64,000 nucleotides of DNA from Effusibacillus dendaii (GTDB taxonomy: Bacteria > Bacillota > Bacilli > Tumebacillales > Effusibacillaceae), in NCBI RefSeq assembly GCF_015097055.1, contig NZ_AP023366.1:1278501-1342500 (forward strand), written 5' to 3'. The notes beneath the pieces are model-generated. The model did no database searches and was not told where the DNA came from. It saw only the letters and a list, made by a program, of their open reading frames with translations. Shown here piece by piece: positions 53,640-61,938 of this stretch (positions are counted from its first letter, which is position 1; every line of letters begins with the position of its first letter). The position numbers and the translations under genes were made by a program.

Positions 53640-54065
53640 CTATTTAAACAGATTCGGTTTTAACGGACCCGGTTGTTGTTCCTGCCGGACGATCACTTTT
53701 TCCAAAGCATCCAGCGCCCGTTTTTGCTTCTGCCTCCATCTGTTTACGACGCTTGCGTAATCCTTTGCCTTCAATCCTGCCACAATATCCTTATATTCCC
53801 GCAAAGAGTGCTGCAAGCTGTTTGGAAAAGACAAAGACATGTAGCGAAAAGGGGCCAGCCGTTTCATAAGGCTCTCATATAAATCGAGCATGACCGCATT
53901 GTGAGCCGCCTCAAAAAATTTCATGTGAAGTTTTTCCATGGCATCAAAATATTTTTTGACTTTCCCATCCGGAATCGCTGCTTCCATTTGTTCCAACCAG
54001 ACATCAAACTGGCCAATGATTTCCGTTTCAGCCGCATCGATGATTTTTTTGAAAACAATTTCCTC
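53640..54065 (-). pseudogene. GntR FCD-domain remnant
   Basis: The frame reads EEIVFKKIIDAAETEIIGQF, KLHMKFFEAAHNAVMLDLYE and NSLQHSLREYKDIVAGLKAK to TGA/TAA at 53640, which is the helical FCD effector domain of a GntR regulator. The DNA-binding domain is missing: the sequence upstream is an amidohydrolase in another frame. It looks like the join of two genes by deletion. Confidence 0.75.
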
Positions 54066-54714
54066 CAGATGGTATACCAGTGGGTGTTCCGCAGGCAAAT
54101 GATACGCTTGTGGAAAATCCACCTTCTGTTCCCGTTGGATGAAGTAAAATCGGCAAGCCCATTTCCTCTGCCGCCTCATAGATCGGATGATAGTACCGGT
54201 TTCCCAACGAAATATTGATGAGCGGCAAAAATACTGCGACGACTCTTTTTTCATGCCCGATCCGCCGAATTTCTTTCGCCGCTTCAAGCGGATCGTGAAC
54301 AGCGACCACCATCGCCAGACAGTAACGCGGATCGACAGACAGCCATTTGTCTATGAAATAGTCATTAAACGCGCGGGCCAGTGCAATCGCTTCATTCGGA
54401 TTCGGGAGCGATACCAGCTTCCCGGCCTGAATGGATGACAATACCGCATATTCGATATTGTAGCGCTCGAGCAGATCTGTCTTGGCAAATACCGGATCAG
54501 AACCGCCAACTCCGCCACCCGGCGGCTTCGCATCTCTCCGTATGGAAGTAGCCCCTGCAAGCGGAGGCCGTAAAGGGTGGTCAGGCAACCGTAGTCGGCC
54601 ATCAAAATGCTGTTGCCACGATACGCTCAAATATGGCAGCAATCCTTCAATATCTCCGTTGATCCAAGGGTGCACGTCAGCGTCAATAATCCTTCTTGTT
54701 TCCGCTTCGTTCAT
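54066..54714 (-). pseudogene. Amidohydrolase (metal-dependent TIM barrel), C-terminally truncated
   Basis: From ATG 54714 (MNEAETRRIIDADVHPW) the frame covers the first 190 or so residues of an amidohydrolase-2 type enzyme: IIDADVHPWINGD with the metal histidine, LLERYNIEYAVLS, and ILLHPTGTEGG with a second metal site. It then degenerates and meets the FCD remnant. Family members are 350-400 residues long, so half is missing, including the catalytic Asp. GGAGGAAAGG precedes the ATG. It sits in the catabolic cluster upstream of dctP paralogue 2. Confidence 0.8.
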
Positions 54715-54778
54715 ATGCCTTTCCTCCCAGAAAACTAGATTCCAGCAGGACAGAGCTGCTCCTGTCCTCTGCTGCGAC

Positions 54779-55672
54779 TCAATCCGTATTGGAGTTGAGT
54801 TCGATTCCCGCCCACTTTTCGACAAATTTAACAATCGCGGTATGGTCCCAACGGCCCCCGCCCTGCCCGACAGCAAATCCCCAGAAATGCCGAACATTGC
54901 TGCCAAGAAATGTCGGAACCTCAACAGAGTCCGCAATTTCCATGGCAATTCCAAGATCTTTGTACATCAGATCAATGGTAAAACCGACATCAAAATTCCG
55001 ATCCAAAATCTTCGGGAATTTGTGTAGGCTGGAAAAACTGCTGCCGCTGCTGCTGTTGATCGCTTCCAACATTTTGTTCGGGTCGACCCCGAATTTCACA
55101 CCGGCAACCATTGCCTCAGAAGTCGCCAGAAGAGTGGTTGCAGTCAGCAAATTATTTAATGCCTTGACTGTGTGACCGCTGCCGAGCTCCCCGACATGTA
55201 TCAACTTCTGTCCGAGTACCTGAAGAATTGGGGTAACGGCCGCCACATCCTCCTGTCGGCCGCCCAGCAGGATTGACAGTGTTCCCTCGCGTGCACCTTT
55301 CACACCACCGCTGACAGGAGCATCGACCATGCATACACCTTTTGCCGCAAGTGACGACCCTATTTTTTTTGTAGAGATCGGAGAGGAACTGCTCATATCC
55401 ATAACGATGGAGCCTTCCTGAACACAATGAATCAAGCCGGATTCACCTATGATAGCGCTTTCAACCGCTGCCGCATTTGGCAGCATCGTAATGATGATAT
55501 TGCATTCTTCACCAATTTCTTTAGAACTTCGAGATAATTCCGCACCAAGTTTGGCAAACGGATCCATGTTGTCAGGATTTACATCAAACACCTTAAGGTG
55601 GTATCCCGCCTGAATTAAGTTGGCTGCCATCGGGTTTCCCATGTTGCCTAAACCAATAAAGCCGATTTTCAC
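54779..55672 (-). CDS. HIBADH-type beta-hydroxyacid dehydrogenase
   Basis: A 297-residue NAD(P)-dependent beta-hydroxyacid dehydrogenase (3-hydroxyisobutyrate, 2-hydroxy-3-oxopropionate or glyoxylate reductase family). The N-terminal Rossmann motif IGFIGLGNMGNPMAANL, the substrate-binding VDAPVSGGVKGAREGTLSIL and the catalytic-lysine region GSGHTVKALNNLL are complete. It starts with GTG 55672 behind GGGGGGAG. It probably oxidises or reduces a hydroxyacid intermediate of the cluster. The substrate cannot be read from sequence. Confidence 0.9.
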   Translation of the reverse strand: MKIGFIGLGNMGNPMAANLIQAGYHLKVFDVNPDNMDPFAKLGAELSRSSKEIGEECNIIITMLPNAAAVESAIIGESGLIHCVQEGSIVMDMSSSSPISTKKIGSSLAAKGVCMVDAPVSGGVKGAREGTLSILLGGRQEDVAAVTPILQVLGQKLIHVGELGSGHTVKALNNLLTATTLLATSEAMVAGVKFGVDPNKMLEAINSSSGSSFSSLHKFPKILDRNFDVGFTIDLMYKDLGIAMEIADSVEVPTFLGSNVRHFWGFAVGQGGGRWDHTAIVKFVEKWAGIELNSNTD

Positions 55673-55819
55673 TTGTCTCCCCCCTTTGATGCGAATTTAA
55701 AAATTGGTTTGGGTGAAAATTCTTTACAATTGCGATAGACTGGTGCATATATCGGTTTATTCCCAGATCCTATGCGTATCGTGTTACCCCAAAATTCTTT
55801 TGAAAAGAGGTTGTTGCAG

Positions 55820-56200
55820 ATGAATAAAGAAAGATTTGAAAAAGGAATGGAAGTCAGACGGGCTGTGGTCGGTTCGGAATATGTAGATCGTGCCATCCAG
55901 AATACGGATGATTTCAACAGCCCGTTGCAGGAGTTGGTCACCGAATATTGCTGGGGAGAAGTCTGGACAAGACCCGGCTTATCAAGGAATATCCGGAGTT
56001 TAATCAACCTCGCCATGTTAACCGCTTTAAATCGGCCCCACGAATTAAAAGTCCATATACGCGGCGCATTAAACAATGGGTGTACAAAAGAGGAAATCCG
56101 GGAAGTATTGCTGCAGGCCACAATTTATTGCGGGGTTCCGGCAGGAGTTGAAAGTTTCCGAATCGCCCAGGAGGTTTTTAAAGAGGAGCAGCAGAATTAA
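55820..56200 (+). CDS. Carboxymuconolactone decarboxylase-family protein
   Basis: A 126-residue small alpha-helical protein of the CMD/AhpD family. It reads NKERFEKGMEVRRAVVGSEYVD, then DDFNSPLQELVTEYCWGEVW, and the core IRSLINLAMLTALNRPHELKVHIRGALNNGCTKEEIREVLLQATIYCGVPAGVESFR. It keeps the EVLLQATIYCGVPAG helix of 4-carboxymuconolactone decarboxylase (PcaC), but the redox CxxC of AhpD is absent. ATG 55820 was chosen for AAGAGG upstream. It is the only plus-strand gene in this cluster and probably its own unit; a link to the pathway is positional only. Confidence 0.85.
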   Translation: MNKERFEKGMEVRRAVVGSEYVDRAIQNTDDFNSPLQELVTEYCWGEVWTRPGLSRNIRSLINLAMLTALNRPHELKVHIRGALNNGCTKEEIREVLLQATIYCGVPAGVESFRIAQEVFKEEQQN

Positions 56201-56301
56201 CGGCTGCCGGTTCACATCAGTCCATTTCATGATGCAAATGGATGAGGCAGGGGTGACTCCCCTGCTTCTTCTTTTGTGCAATCCATTCTTGTTTTAACAA
56301 G

Positions 56302-56346
56302 AAAAAAAGCCGCCCCCTCCTGGCTGCTTGCCAGGAGAAGAGCGAC
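56302..56346 (-). terminator. Terminator after dctM
   Basis: On the minus strand CTCCTGGC pairs with GCCAGGAG within a longer stem ending in GGCGGC, and TTTTTTTC follows. It lies just after the dctM stop. Confidence 0.8.
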
Positions 56347-56392
56347 CTGTTACGTAGTACGAATATGAAACAGCGAACTGACCCGTCCTCTT

Positions 56393-57667
56393 TTACTGTG
56401 CCGTGTGTTCCGGCAGCCAGAGCGACAGTTCCGGCCAGACGATGATAATCACCAAGACGATAATCATCAAGATAATAAACGGTAAAATGCCTTTCACAAC
56501 TTCTTCCAGTTTTTCTTTGGCAACACCACTGACCACAAACAAATTGAGTCCGACCGGCGGCGTGATCATTCCCAATTCCATGTTGACGGTCATAATGATC
56601 GCAAAATGAATCAAATCGATATGCAGCATTTTTAAGATCGGCAAGAAAATCGGCAACGTAATCAAAGTGATGGATGTCGGTTCCAGGAACATCCCCATGA
56701 TAAAGAACAAAATGTTAGCGGCAATTTGGAACGTCCACTGGTTTACATCGCTTGCCATAATCCATTTTGCAACATCCTGCGGCACCTGAGCGTTTGTCAG
56801 ATAGAGGCCAAACACAGTTGCACCGGCAATAATCATAAAAATCATCGAGCTGGTATTGATCGATTCACGCAAAATTTGTCTTACATCAGACCATTTGATT
56901 TGACGGTAAATGAATACGGCGACAAGCAGAGAATATACGGCAGAAACGACTGCTGCTTCTGTCGGTGTGGCGACTCCCAGATAGATAGTTCCTAAGATAA
57001 GAATCGGCAGGAATGCGGCAGGTATGGCTTTAAAACTCAAAATCCACCGTTCTCTCCAACCGAGTTTCGGCAACCGCCCGAAGTTTTTGATCCTTGCGTA
57101 TACAATCGCGGCTACAATCAGCACTGCCGTCAGGAACAAACCAGGCAGAATCCCGGCCATAAACAGTTTTCCGATCGACTCTTCCGATACGGTACCGTAT
57201 ACGATCAACGGAATCGACGGTGGAATCAGGATTCCGAGTGTTCCGGAAGCGGCCACCAGTCCCATTGAATATCTTTTGCTGTATCCCGCTTCCACCATCC
57301 CTGGGATCATAATGGCTCCAATCGCAGCAGCCGTTGCCGGAGAAGAACCGGAAATAGCGGCGAATACGGCACACGCCAGAATCGTCACGACAGACAGACC
57401 GCCGGAAAAATGGCCGACCCACGCACGCAGCGCATCAATCAGCGATTTGGATATGCCGCCGCGCGCCATCAAAACACCGGCAACCACAAAGCCCGGTACC
57501 GCCATCAACGTGGAAACATCGAGCGCGGCAAACATTTTTTGCGGCAAAACATTTAAATTGAAATGGCTGTCAAGCAGCGCAATCGCTGACGAGAATGTCA
57601 ACGCAATGAAAATCGGTACCCGCACAAGGAGGAGCAGCAGGAAAATAAGAAACACAAGCCATGCCAT
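56393..57667 (-). CDS. dctM: TRAP transporter large permease DctM
   Basis: A 424-residue membrane protein with about twelve helices, the transport subunit of TRAP systems that import carboxylates with sodium. Characteristic runs are PGFVVAGVLMARGGISKSLI, VGHFSGGLSVVTILACAVFAAISG, PATAAAIGAIMIPGM and TLGILIPPSIPLIVYG, and GMFLEPTSITLITLPIFLPI near the C-terminus. ATG 57667 begins 2 bases after the dctQ stop. It pairs with dctQ and one or both DctP lipoproteins of the cluster. Confidence 0.95.
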   Translation of the reverse strand: MAWLVFLIFLLLLLVRVPIFIALTFSSAIALLDSHFNLNVLPQKMFAALDVSTLMAVPGFVVAGVLMARGGISKSLIDALRAWVGHFSGGLSVVTILACAVFAAISGSSPATAAAIGAIMIPGMVEAGYSKRYSMGLVAASGTLGILIPPSIPLIVYGTVSEESIGKLFMAGILPGLFLTAVLIVAAIVYARIKNFGRLPKLGWRERWILSFKAIPAAFLPILILGTIYLGVATPTEAAVVSAVYSLLVAVFIYRQIKWSDVRQILRESINTSSMIFMIIAGATVFGLYLTNAQVPQDVAKWIMASDVNQWTFQIAANILFFIMGMFLEPTSITLITLPIFLPILKMLHIDLIHFAIIMTVNMELGMITPPVGLNLFVVSGVAKEKLEEVVKGILPFIILMIIVLVIIIVWPELSLWLPEHTAQ

Positions 57668-57668
57668 A

Positions 57669-58145
57669 CTATTTCAGCTCCCCTCTCAAATTGATAATCA
57701 GATTCTCCAGAAAACGGATGCCGAGCATAATCCCGCTTAACGGAATCACCAGATACACAATCCACAAATAAACACCGGTGTCGGTCGATTGCTGTTGCGT
57801 CAGCATATACAGATTCAACAGCTTCGAACCGAAGAATATAAAACATACACAGAAAAGAACACCCAACAGGTTTGAGAAAATATTGAAAATTCTCTTTACG
57901 GAATCAGGCACCCGATCGTACAAAATATCCACCTGAATATGATGTCCTTCCCTGAGTGCTACGGCAGCACCGGTCAGTGTACCCCAAACGACCAAATAGC
58001 CGGAAATTTCGTCAACCCATGATTTCGGGTCATTCATAAAGTAACGCATGACCACTCCGTAGAAAATAAGTGCCAATCCAACCGCGAGCAGAGTACCCGA
58101 CAAGTAATCTTCGAACACAGCGTACCCTTTTTTAAGCTTTTCCAA
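57669..58145 (-). CDS. dctQ: TRAP transporter small permease DctQ
   Basis: A 158-residue four-helix membrane protein, the small subunit of the TRAP permease. It contains the family run SWVDEISGYLVVWGTLTGAAVALREGHHIQVDIL after a first helix (LLAVGLALIFYGVVMRYFM), which is the DctQ signature. ATG 58145 follows GGAGGGA. It heads the dctQM operon, directly below a cre-like site and the second TTGGATCCAA palindrome. Confidence 0.93.
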   Translation of the reverse strand: MEKLKKGYAVFEDYLSGTLLAVGLALIFYGVVMRYFMNDPKSWVDEISGYLVVWGTLTGAAVALREGHHIQVDILYDRVPDSVKRIFNIFSNLLGVLFCVCFIFFGSKLLNLYMLTQQQSTDTGVYLWIVYLVIPLSGIMLGIRFLENLIINLRGELK

Positions 58146-58285
58146 TTGAGTCCCTCCTGTTCCCTATTTATATATGAAACTCTTAAAATACATTGTCCCA
58201 ACCAACGGAAAAGCGCCACCGTGGCACAAGATGTCCACCGGAAAGTTATGATACCATTTTTTTGTTAATTGAGACAACTTAAAAT

Positions 58286-58299
58286 AGTAAGCGCTTTCA
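58286..58299. promoter_or_regulatory. cre site (CcpA), candidate
   Basis: AGTAAGCGCTTTCA matches the palindromic consensus TGAAAGCGCTTTCA in 11 of 14 positions, with the core AGCGCTTTCA perfect. It lies between divergent dctQM and dctB, so carbon catabolite control of C4-acid uptake is likely. Confidence 0.65.
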
Positions 58300-58316
58300 A
58301 GTTAAAAATACTAAAT

Positions 58317-58326
58317 TTGGATCCAA
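58317..58326. promoter_or_regulatory. TTGGATCCAA palindrome, candidate GntR operator 2
   Basis: AATTTGGATCCAATT sits upstream of dctQM. It shares its ten-base core and AT-rich flanks with the site ahead of the MmgE/PrpD operon, which suggests common control by the GntR regulator. Confidence 0.45.
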
Positions 58327-58451
58327 TTGAAAAGGTTCTGACCATTTAGTTCATTTTATTCTTTTTGGTCTTACTTTATTTTCTCTTTGAATCTAATGCA
58401 GAATTTATGAGAATATAGAGGGGATGATTGGATTGGAGTGGTTAAACCAAG

Positions 58452-59474
58452 ATGAGAATCGCCAACAAAATCGGATTCGTTTTCGCGGCTGTTTTGCTGG
58501 GATTGCTGCCTGCCTGCGCGCCGCGGGTGATCGATCACGAACAGGTCAGTAAAAACGAGAAGATCGTGATTCGCTTCTCACATGTGGTGGGAGAAGATAC
58601 GCCTAAGGGACAGGCCGCCAGAATGTTTGCGAAATTGATGAAAGAGCGGACAAACGGCAAAGTGGAGGTTCAGGTGTTTTCAAACAGCTCTCTTTACAAA
58701 GATTCGGAAGAAACGGACGCGTTGCAGCAAAACCGCATTCAGATTATCGCACCGGCAACCCCAAAGTTAAGCAGTCTGGTGCCGGAATTGGCAGCATTCG
58801 ACCTACCCTATCTTTATTCCGATTTGGACCGCTACCATCAAGTGCTGGACGGACCTGTCGGTCAACAGATCGCCGCTTCTCTCTATCAGCAGAACATGGT
58901 CGAACTGGCTTACTGGGATGGTGGAATGAAACAGTTTACCAACAGCGTCCGCCCGATTCGGACACCCGAGGATTTGGCCGGAATGACCATGCGAATCATG
59001 CCCAGCGCTGTACTTGATCAGCAATTCAAACTGCTGCAGGTCACACCCGTCGAAATCAATTTTAACGATCTATATTCGGCACTTACCAAAAAACAGGTGG
59101 ATGGTCAGGAAAACTCGATCTCAAACATATACAGCAAACGTTTCTTTCAAGTCCAAAAATACCTGACCTTAAGCGATCATGGATTGCTTGGCTACGTGGT
59201 TGTGATGAACCGCGACTTCTGGAACTCCCTGGATCCCGAAACCAGACGAACGATCTCTCTGGTGATGCAGGAAGTAACCGACTGGGAGCGGCAACAAGCG
59301 GTTCAGTTTGAGCAAAACAATTTGAAAGCCATGTCCAACTGCCAATGTATCGAGATTGACCGTCTCAGCCAGGCGGAAAAAGATCGCTGGAAAGAATTTT
59401 ACCAGCCGCTTTATCAAACGATGGAGCAAAAGTTGGGGACGCATTTTTTCCGGCAATTGAATCCGCAGCCTTAA
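58452..59474 (+). CDS. dctB: DctB-like C4-dicarboxylate binding lipoprotein (sensor partner)
   Basis: A 340-residue DctP-family binding protein with a signal peptide ending in a lipobox (LLGLLPACAPR). Motifs are VIRFSHVVGEDTPKGQAA, NGKVEVQVFSNSSLYKD, GMKQFTNSVRPIRTPEDLAG and MRIMPSAVLDQQFK. In B. subtilis the DctB (YdbE) protein works with the DctS-DctR two-component system to sense C4-dicarboxylates; here it is likewise the first gene before dctS and dctR. It is most likely a co-sensor, not part of a TRAP importer. The next gene starts 42 bases on. Confidence 0.88.
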   Translation: MRIANKIGFVFAAVLLGLLPACAPRVIDHEQVSKNEKIVIRFSHVVGEDTPKGQAARMFAKLMKERTNGKVEVQVFSNSSLYKDSEETDALQQNRIQIIAPATPKLSSLVPELAAFDLPYLYSDLDRYHQVLDGPVGQQIAASLYQQNMVELAYWDGGMKQFTNSVRPIRTPEDLAGMTMRIMPSAVLDQQFKLLQVTPVEINFNDLYSALTKKQVDGQENSISNIYSKRFFQVQKYLTLSDHGLLGYVVVMNRDFWNSLDPETRRTISLVMQEVTDWERQQAVQFEQNNLKAMSNCQCIEIDRLSQAEKDRWKEFYQPLYQTMEQKLGTHFFRQLNPQP

Positions 59475-59515
59475 CTTGCAACCTTAACCTTTGAAAAACC
59501 GGAGAAACCAGCAAA

Positions 59516-61135
59516 ATGGCAAACAGACGATTCAAACTTACAGTGCGGACAAGAACAGCATTGATCGTGTCGGTGGTGGTCTTTCTGTCCGTCATCTGCG
59601 CAAATCTGATTCTCATTAACAAAATGACCGATACTTATCAACGCGAATTGGGCAAACGAGTGATGGCAATTGCGCAAACACTCGCACAATCCCCCAGTTT
59701 GCGGGAAGGTTTGCAAACGGCTAATGGCTGGCAGGAAATCCAGCCAATTGCGGAACGGGTTCGATTGGCAACCGATGTGGAGTATGTTGTCGTATTTGAT
59801 ATGAACAAAACCAGGTACTCAGACCCTCTGGAAGATCGCATCGGCACCCCGTTTGAAGATGGTGACGAAGGCCCTGCCCTTACCGAGCAATCTTATATTT
59901 CGGAAGCGCACGGTGTGAAAGGGGATGCCATCCGGTCGTTTGTTCCCGTCATGGACGAAGACGGATCCAAACAACTTGGCGTTGTGGTGGTGGGGATCCT
60001 GGTTCCCTCCTTTCTGGAAGTGCTGCTGAATTATCATACCGACCTGTACTTTTCTCTCCTGCTGGGAACTGTATTGGCCATTATCGGGGCCGTTTGGGTA
60101 GCCAATCGGATCAAGCGGCAAATGTTTAACATGGAACCGGATGATATTGCGCATTTATTTGAAGAAAGAGAAGCGGTCATCGAGTCGATCGCCGAGGGGA
60201 TCATCGCCATCGACAGTGAGGAACGGATCACTGTGTTCAATCAACAGGCGGCCAAAATGATGCGCGTTTCAAAAGATGTAATTGGCAAACCGATTCAGGA
60301 AGTGATTCAAGACAGTCGGCTGCCGGAAGTCCTTCACCATGGTGTTCCGCAATACCACCAACTGAGGGAAATTCAGGACAGTGTGCTGCTCGTAAACCGG
60401 TTTCCGATTCAGGTGAACGGCAAGACGACCGGCGCCATGTCCATGCTGCAGGATCGTACAGAAGTCTATCAACTGGCACAGGAACTGACCGGTGTCCAGA
60501 AATTCATTGACGCGCTGCGTGCGCAAAATCATGAATACCTGAACAAACTGCACACGATTCTCGGTTTGATTCAAATGCAGCGCTATGACGAAGTGATCGA
60601 CCGGATTGTAAGCTTTAACCAGGAAAAAGAAGCGGAAACCTATTTTCTGACGGAACGGATCAAAGATTTCAGCGTTTCCGGCTTGATTATGGGAAAAATC
60701 AGTCACGCGAAAGAACAGGGTGTTGATCTGCTGCTCGACAAGCGGTCTTCGCTGACCACTATACCTGCCAATCTTGAAAAATCGGATTTGCTGATGCTGT
60801 TGGGAAATTTATTGGAGAATGCGATCTATGCGGCAGCCAAATCCACGCGTCCGCATAAACAGGTGGAGCTGTTCCTGGAAGGGAACGAAGATGGGCTGGA
60901 AATTCAAGTGTCTGACAACGGGATCGGGATAGAAGCGGATATCCAGCCGAAAATTTTTGATTACGGTTTCAGTACGAAAGGTTCGGGCGGCCAAGGAATC
61001 GGGTTGTATCTGGTAAAGCAGTTGATCGATTTCTTGGGCGGCGATATTCAGCTGGAATCCCGCCCCGGTGAAGGAACCCGCTTTGTGGTGGTGCTTCCCG
61101 GACCTGATTGGGAAATGGAGGAAAAACAAACATGA
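59516..61135 (+). CDS. dctS: C4-dicarboxylate sensor histidine kinase DctS (CitA/DcuS family)
   Basis: A 539-residue membrane sensor kinase. A first helix (ALIVSVVVFLSVICANLILI) and a second (FSLLLGTVLAIIGAVWV) frame an extracytoplasmic PASp domain (about 35-170). A cytosolic PAS follows (IESIAEGIIAIDSEERITVFN). The DcuS/CitA-type phosphoacceptor motif is RAQNHEYLNKLHTILGLIQM (His near 340), and the HATPase has LLGNLLENAIYAA, VSDNGIGIE and GSGGQGIGLYLVKQL. Its 3' end overlaps dctR by ATGA. Together with dctB and dctR it reproduces the B. subtilis C4-dicarboxylate sensing operon. Confidence 0.95.
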   Translation: MANRRFKLTVRTRTALIVSVVVFLSVICANLILINKMTDTYQRELGKRVMAIAQTLAQSPSLREGLQTANGWQEIQPIAERVRLATDVEYVVVFDMNKTRYSDPLEDRIGTPFEDGDEGPALTEQSYISEAHGVKGDAIRSFVPVMDEDGSKQLGVVVVGILVPSFLEVLLNYHTDLYFSLLLGTVLAIIGAVWVANRIKRQMFNMEPDDIAHLFEEREAVIESIAEGIIAIDSEERITVFNQQAAKMMRVSKDVIGKPIQEVIQDSRLPEVLHHGVPQYHQLREIQDSVLLVNRFPIQVNGKTTGAMSMLQDRTEVYQLAQELTGVQKFIDALRAQNHEYLNKLHTILGLIQMQRYDEVIDRIVSFNQEKEAETYFLTERIKDFSVSGLIMGKISHAKEQGVDLLLDKRSSLTTIPANLEKSDLLMLLGNLLENAIYAAAKSTRPHKQVELFLEGNEDGLEIQVSDNGIGIEADIQPKIFDYGFSTKGSGGQGIGLYLVKQLIDFLGGDIQLESRPGEGTRFVVVLPGPDWEMEEKQT

Positions 61136-61845
61136 AACCGATTCGACTTGTGATTGTGGAAGATGACCCGATGGTTATGGAAGTCAATTCGGAATTTGTT
61201 TCCCGCATTGACGGATTTGAGCTTGCAGGAAAAGCATGTAACGGCTCCGATGCTCTGCAACTGATTACAAACATACAACCGGATCTCGTCTTGCTTGATT
61301 ATTTTCTGCCTGATACGGACGGCTTTTCTCTGCTTAAGGAAATCAGACAGCAGGAACTTTCGCTCGACGTCATCTTTCTGACAGCCAACCGTTCGGCCGA
61401 GCATGTACAGCAAATTCTTCGATTGGGAGCGGTCGATTATATTTTCAAACCGTTTCGCTTTGAACGGTTTCGAACCGCGCTCGAACAATACCGAACCCTT
61501 GTTGAAAAACTGAACAGCACAGAGCAGTTGGAACAGAGCGACCTGGATCTTTTGATCGGGATGCGGAGAGACAGTAAGAATACGCCTCCAAAAATCCTGC
61601 CGAAAGGATTAAACGACCACACTCTGCAGCAGATCATTCAGTTCTTGCAGACTCAAACGGAATTTCTTTCGGCTGAAGATGTAGCCGCAGGCACCGGACT
61701 GGCAAGAGTGACGGTACGCCGTTATCTGGAATATCTGCAGACAAAAGGGCGTGTTCAACTTGATATTCAATATGGCTCGATTGGCCGGCCCGTAAATCTT
61801 TATAAAATGCAAACATCCTCGTTAAATAAACAAACGTTTGAGTAA
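61132..61845 (+). CDS. dctR: C4-dicarboxylate response regulator DctR (CitB/DcuR family)
   Basis: A 237-residue response regulator. The receiver has the acidic VEDDPMVM (Asp11, Asp12), the phosphoacceptor Asp56 in LVLLDYFLPDTDG and the switch VIFLTANRS, with the conserved Lys in DYIFKPF. A linker is followed by the HTH of the DcuR/CitB type (FLSAEDVAAGTGLARVTVRRYLEYL). ATG 61132 overlaps the dctS stop as ATGA, with GGAGG upstream. Its likely targets are the C4-acid transporters on either side. Confidence 0.94.
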   Translation: MKPIRLVIVEDDPMVMEVNSEFVSRIDGFELAGKACNGSDALQLITNIQPDLVLLDYFLPDTDGFSLLKEIRQQELSLDVIFLTANRSAEHVQQILRLGAVDYIFKPFRFERFRTALEQYRTLVEKLNSTEQLEQSDLDLLIGMRRDSKNTPPKILPKGLNDHTLQQIIQFLQTQTEFLSAEDVAAGTGLARVTVRRYLEYLQTKGRVQLDIQYGSIGRPVNLYKMQTSSLNKQTFE

Positions 61846-61846
61846 C

Positions 61847-61911
61847 AAAAAAACCCCTTAGAGCAGCACAGGAAGCCATCGTTGCGGCGTGAGCTGCTTT
61901 AAGGGGTGTTT
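61847..61911. terminator. Bidirectional terminator
   Basis: AAACCCCTTA pairs with TAAGGGGTGTTT, extended by AGCAGC/GCTGCT, between dctR and the convergent symporter gene. Confidence 0.8.
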
Positions 61912-61938
61912 GATTATAAATCATCGATTGGAAAGGCT

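Larger units (their letters stand above)
58146..58451. other. Divergent control region between dctQM and dctB
   Basis: About 306 bases between divergent transporter and sensor genes. It holds a cre-like site (58286-58299), a TTGGATCCAA palindrome (58317-58326) and AT-rich promoter sequence on both sides. No gene is visible. DctR-type binding sites are expected but not recognised. Confidence 0.7.
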
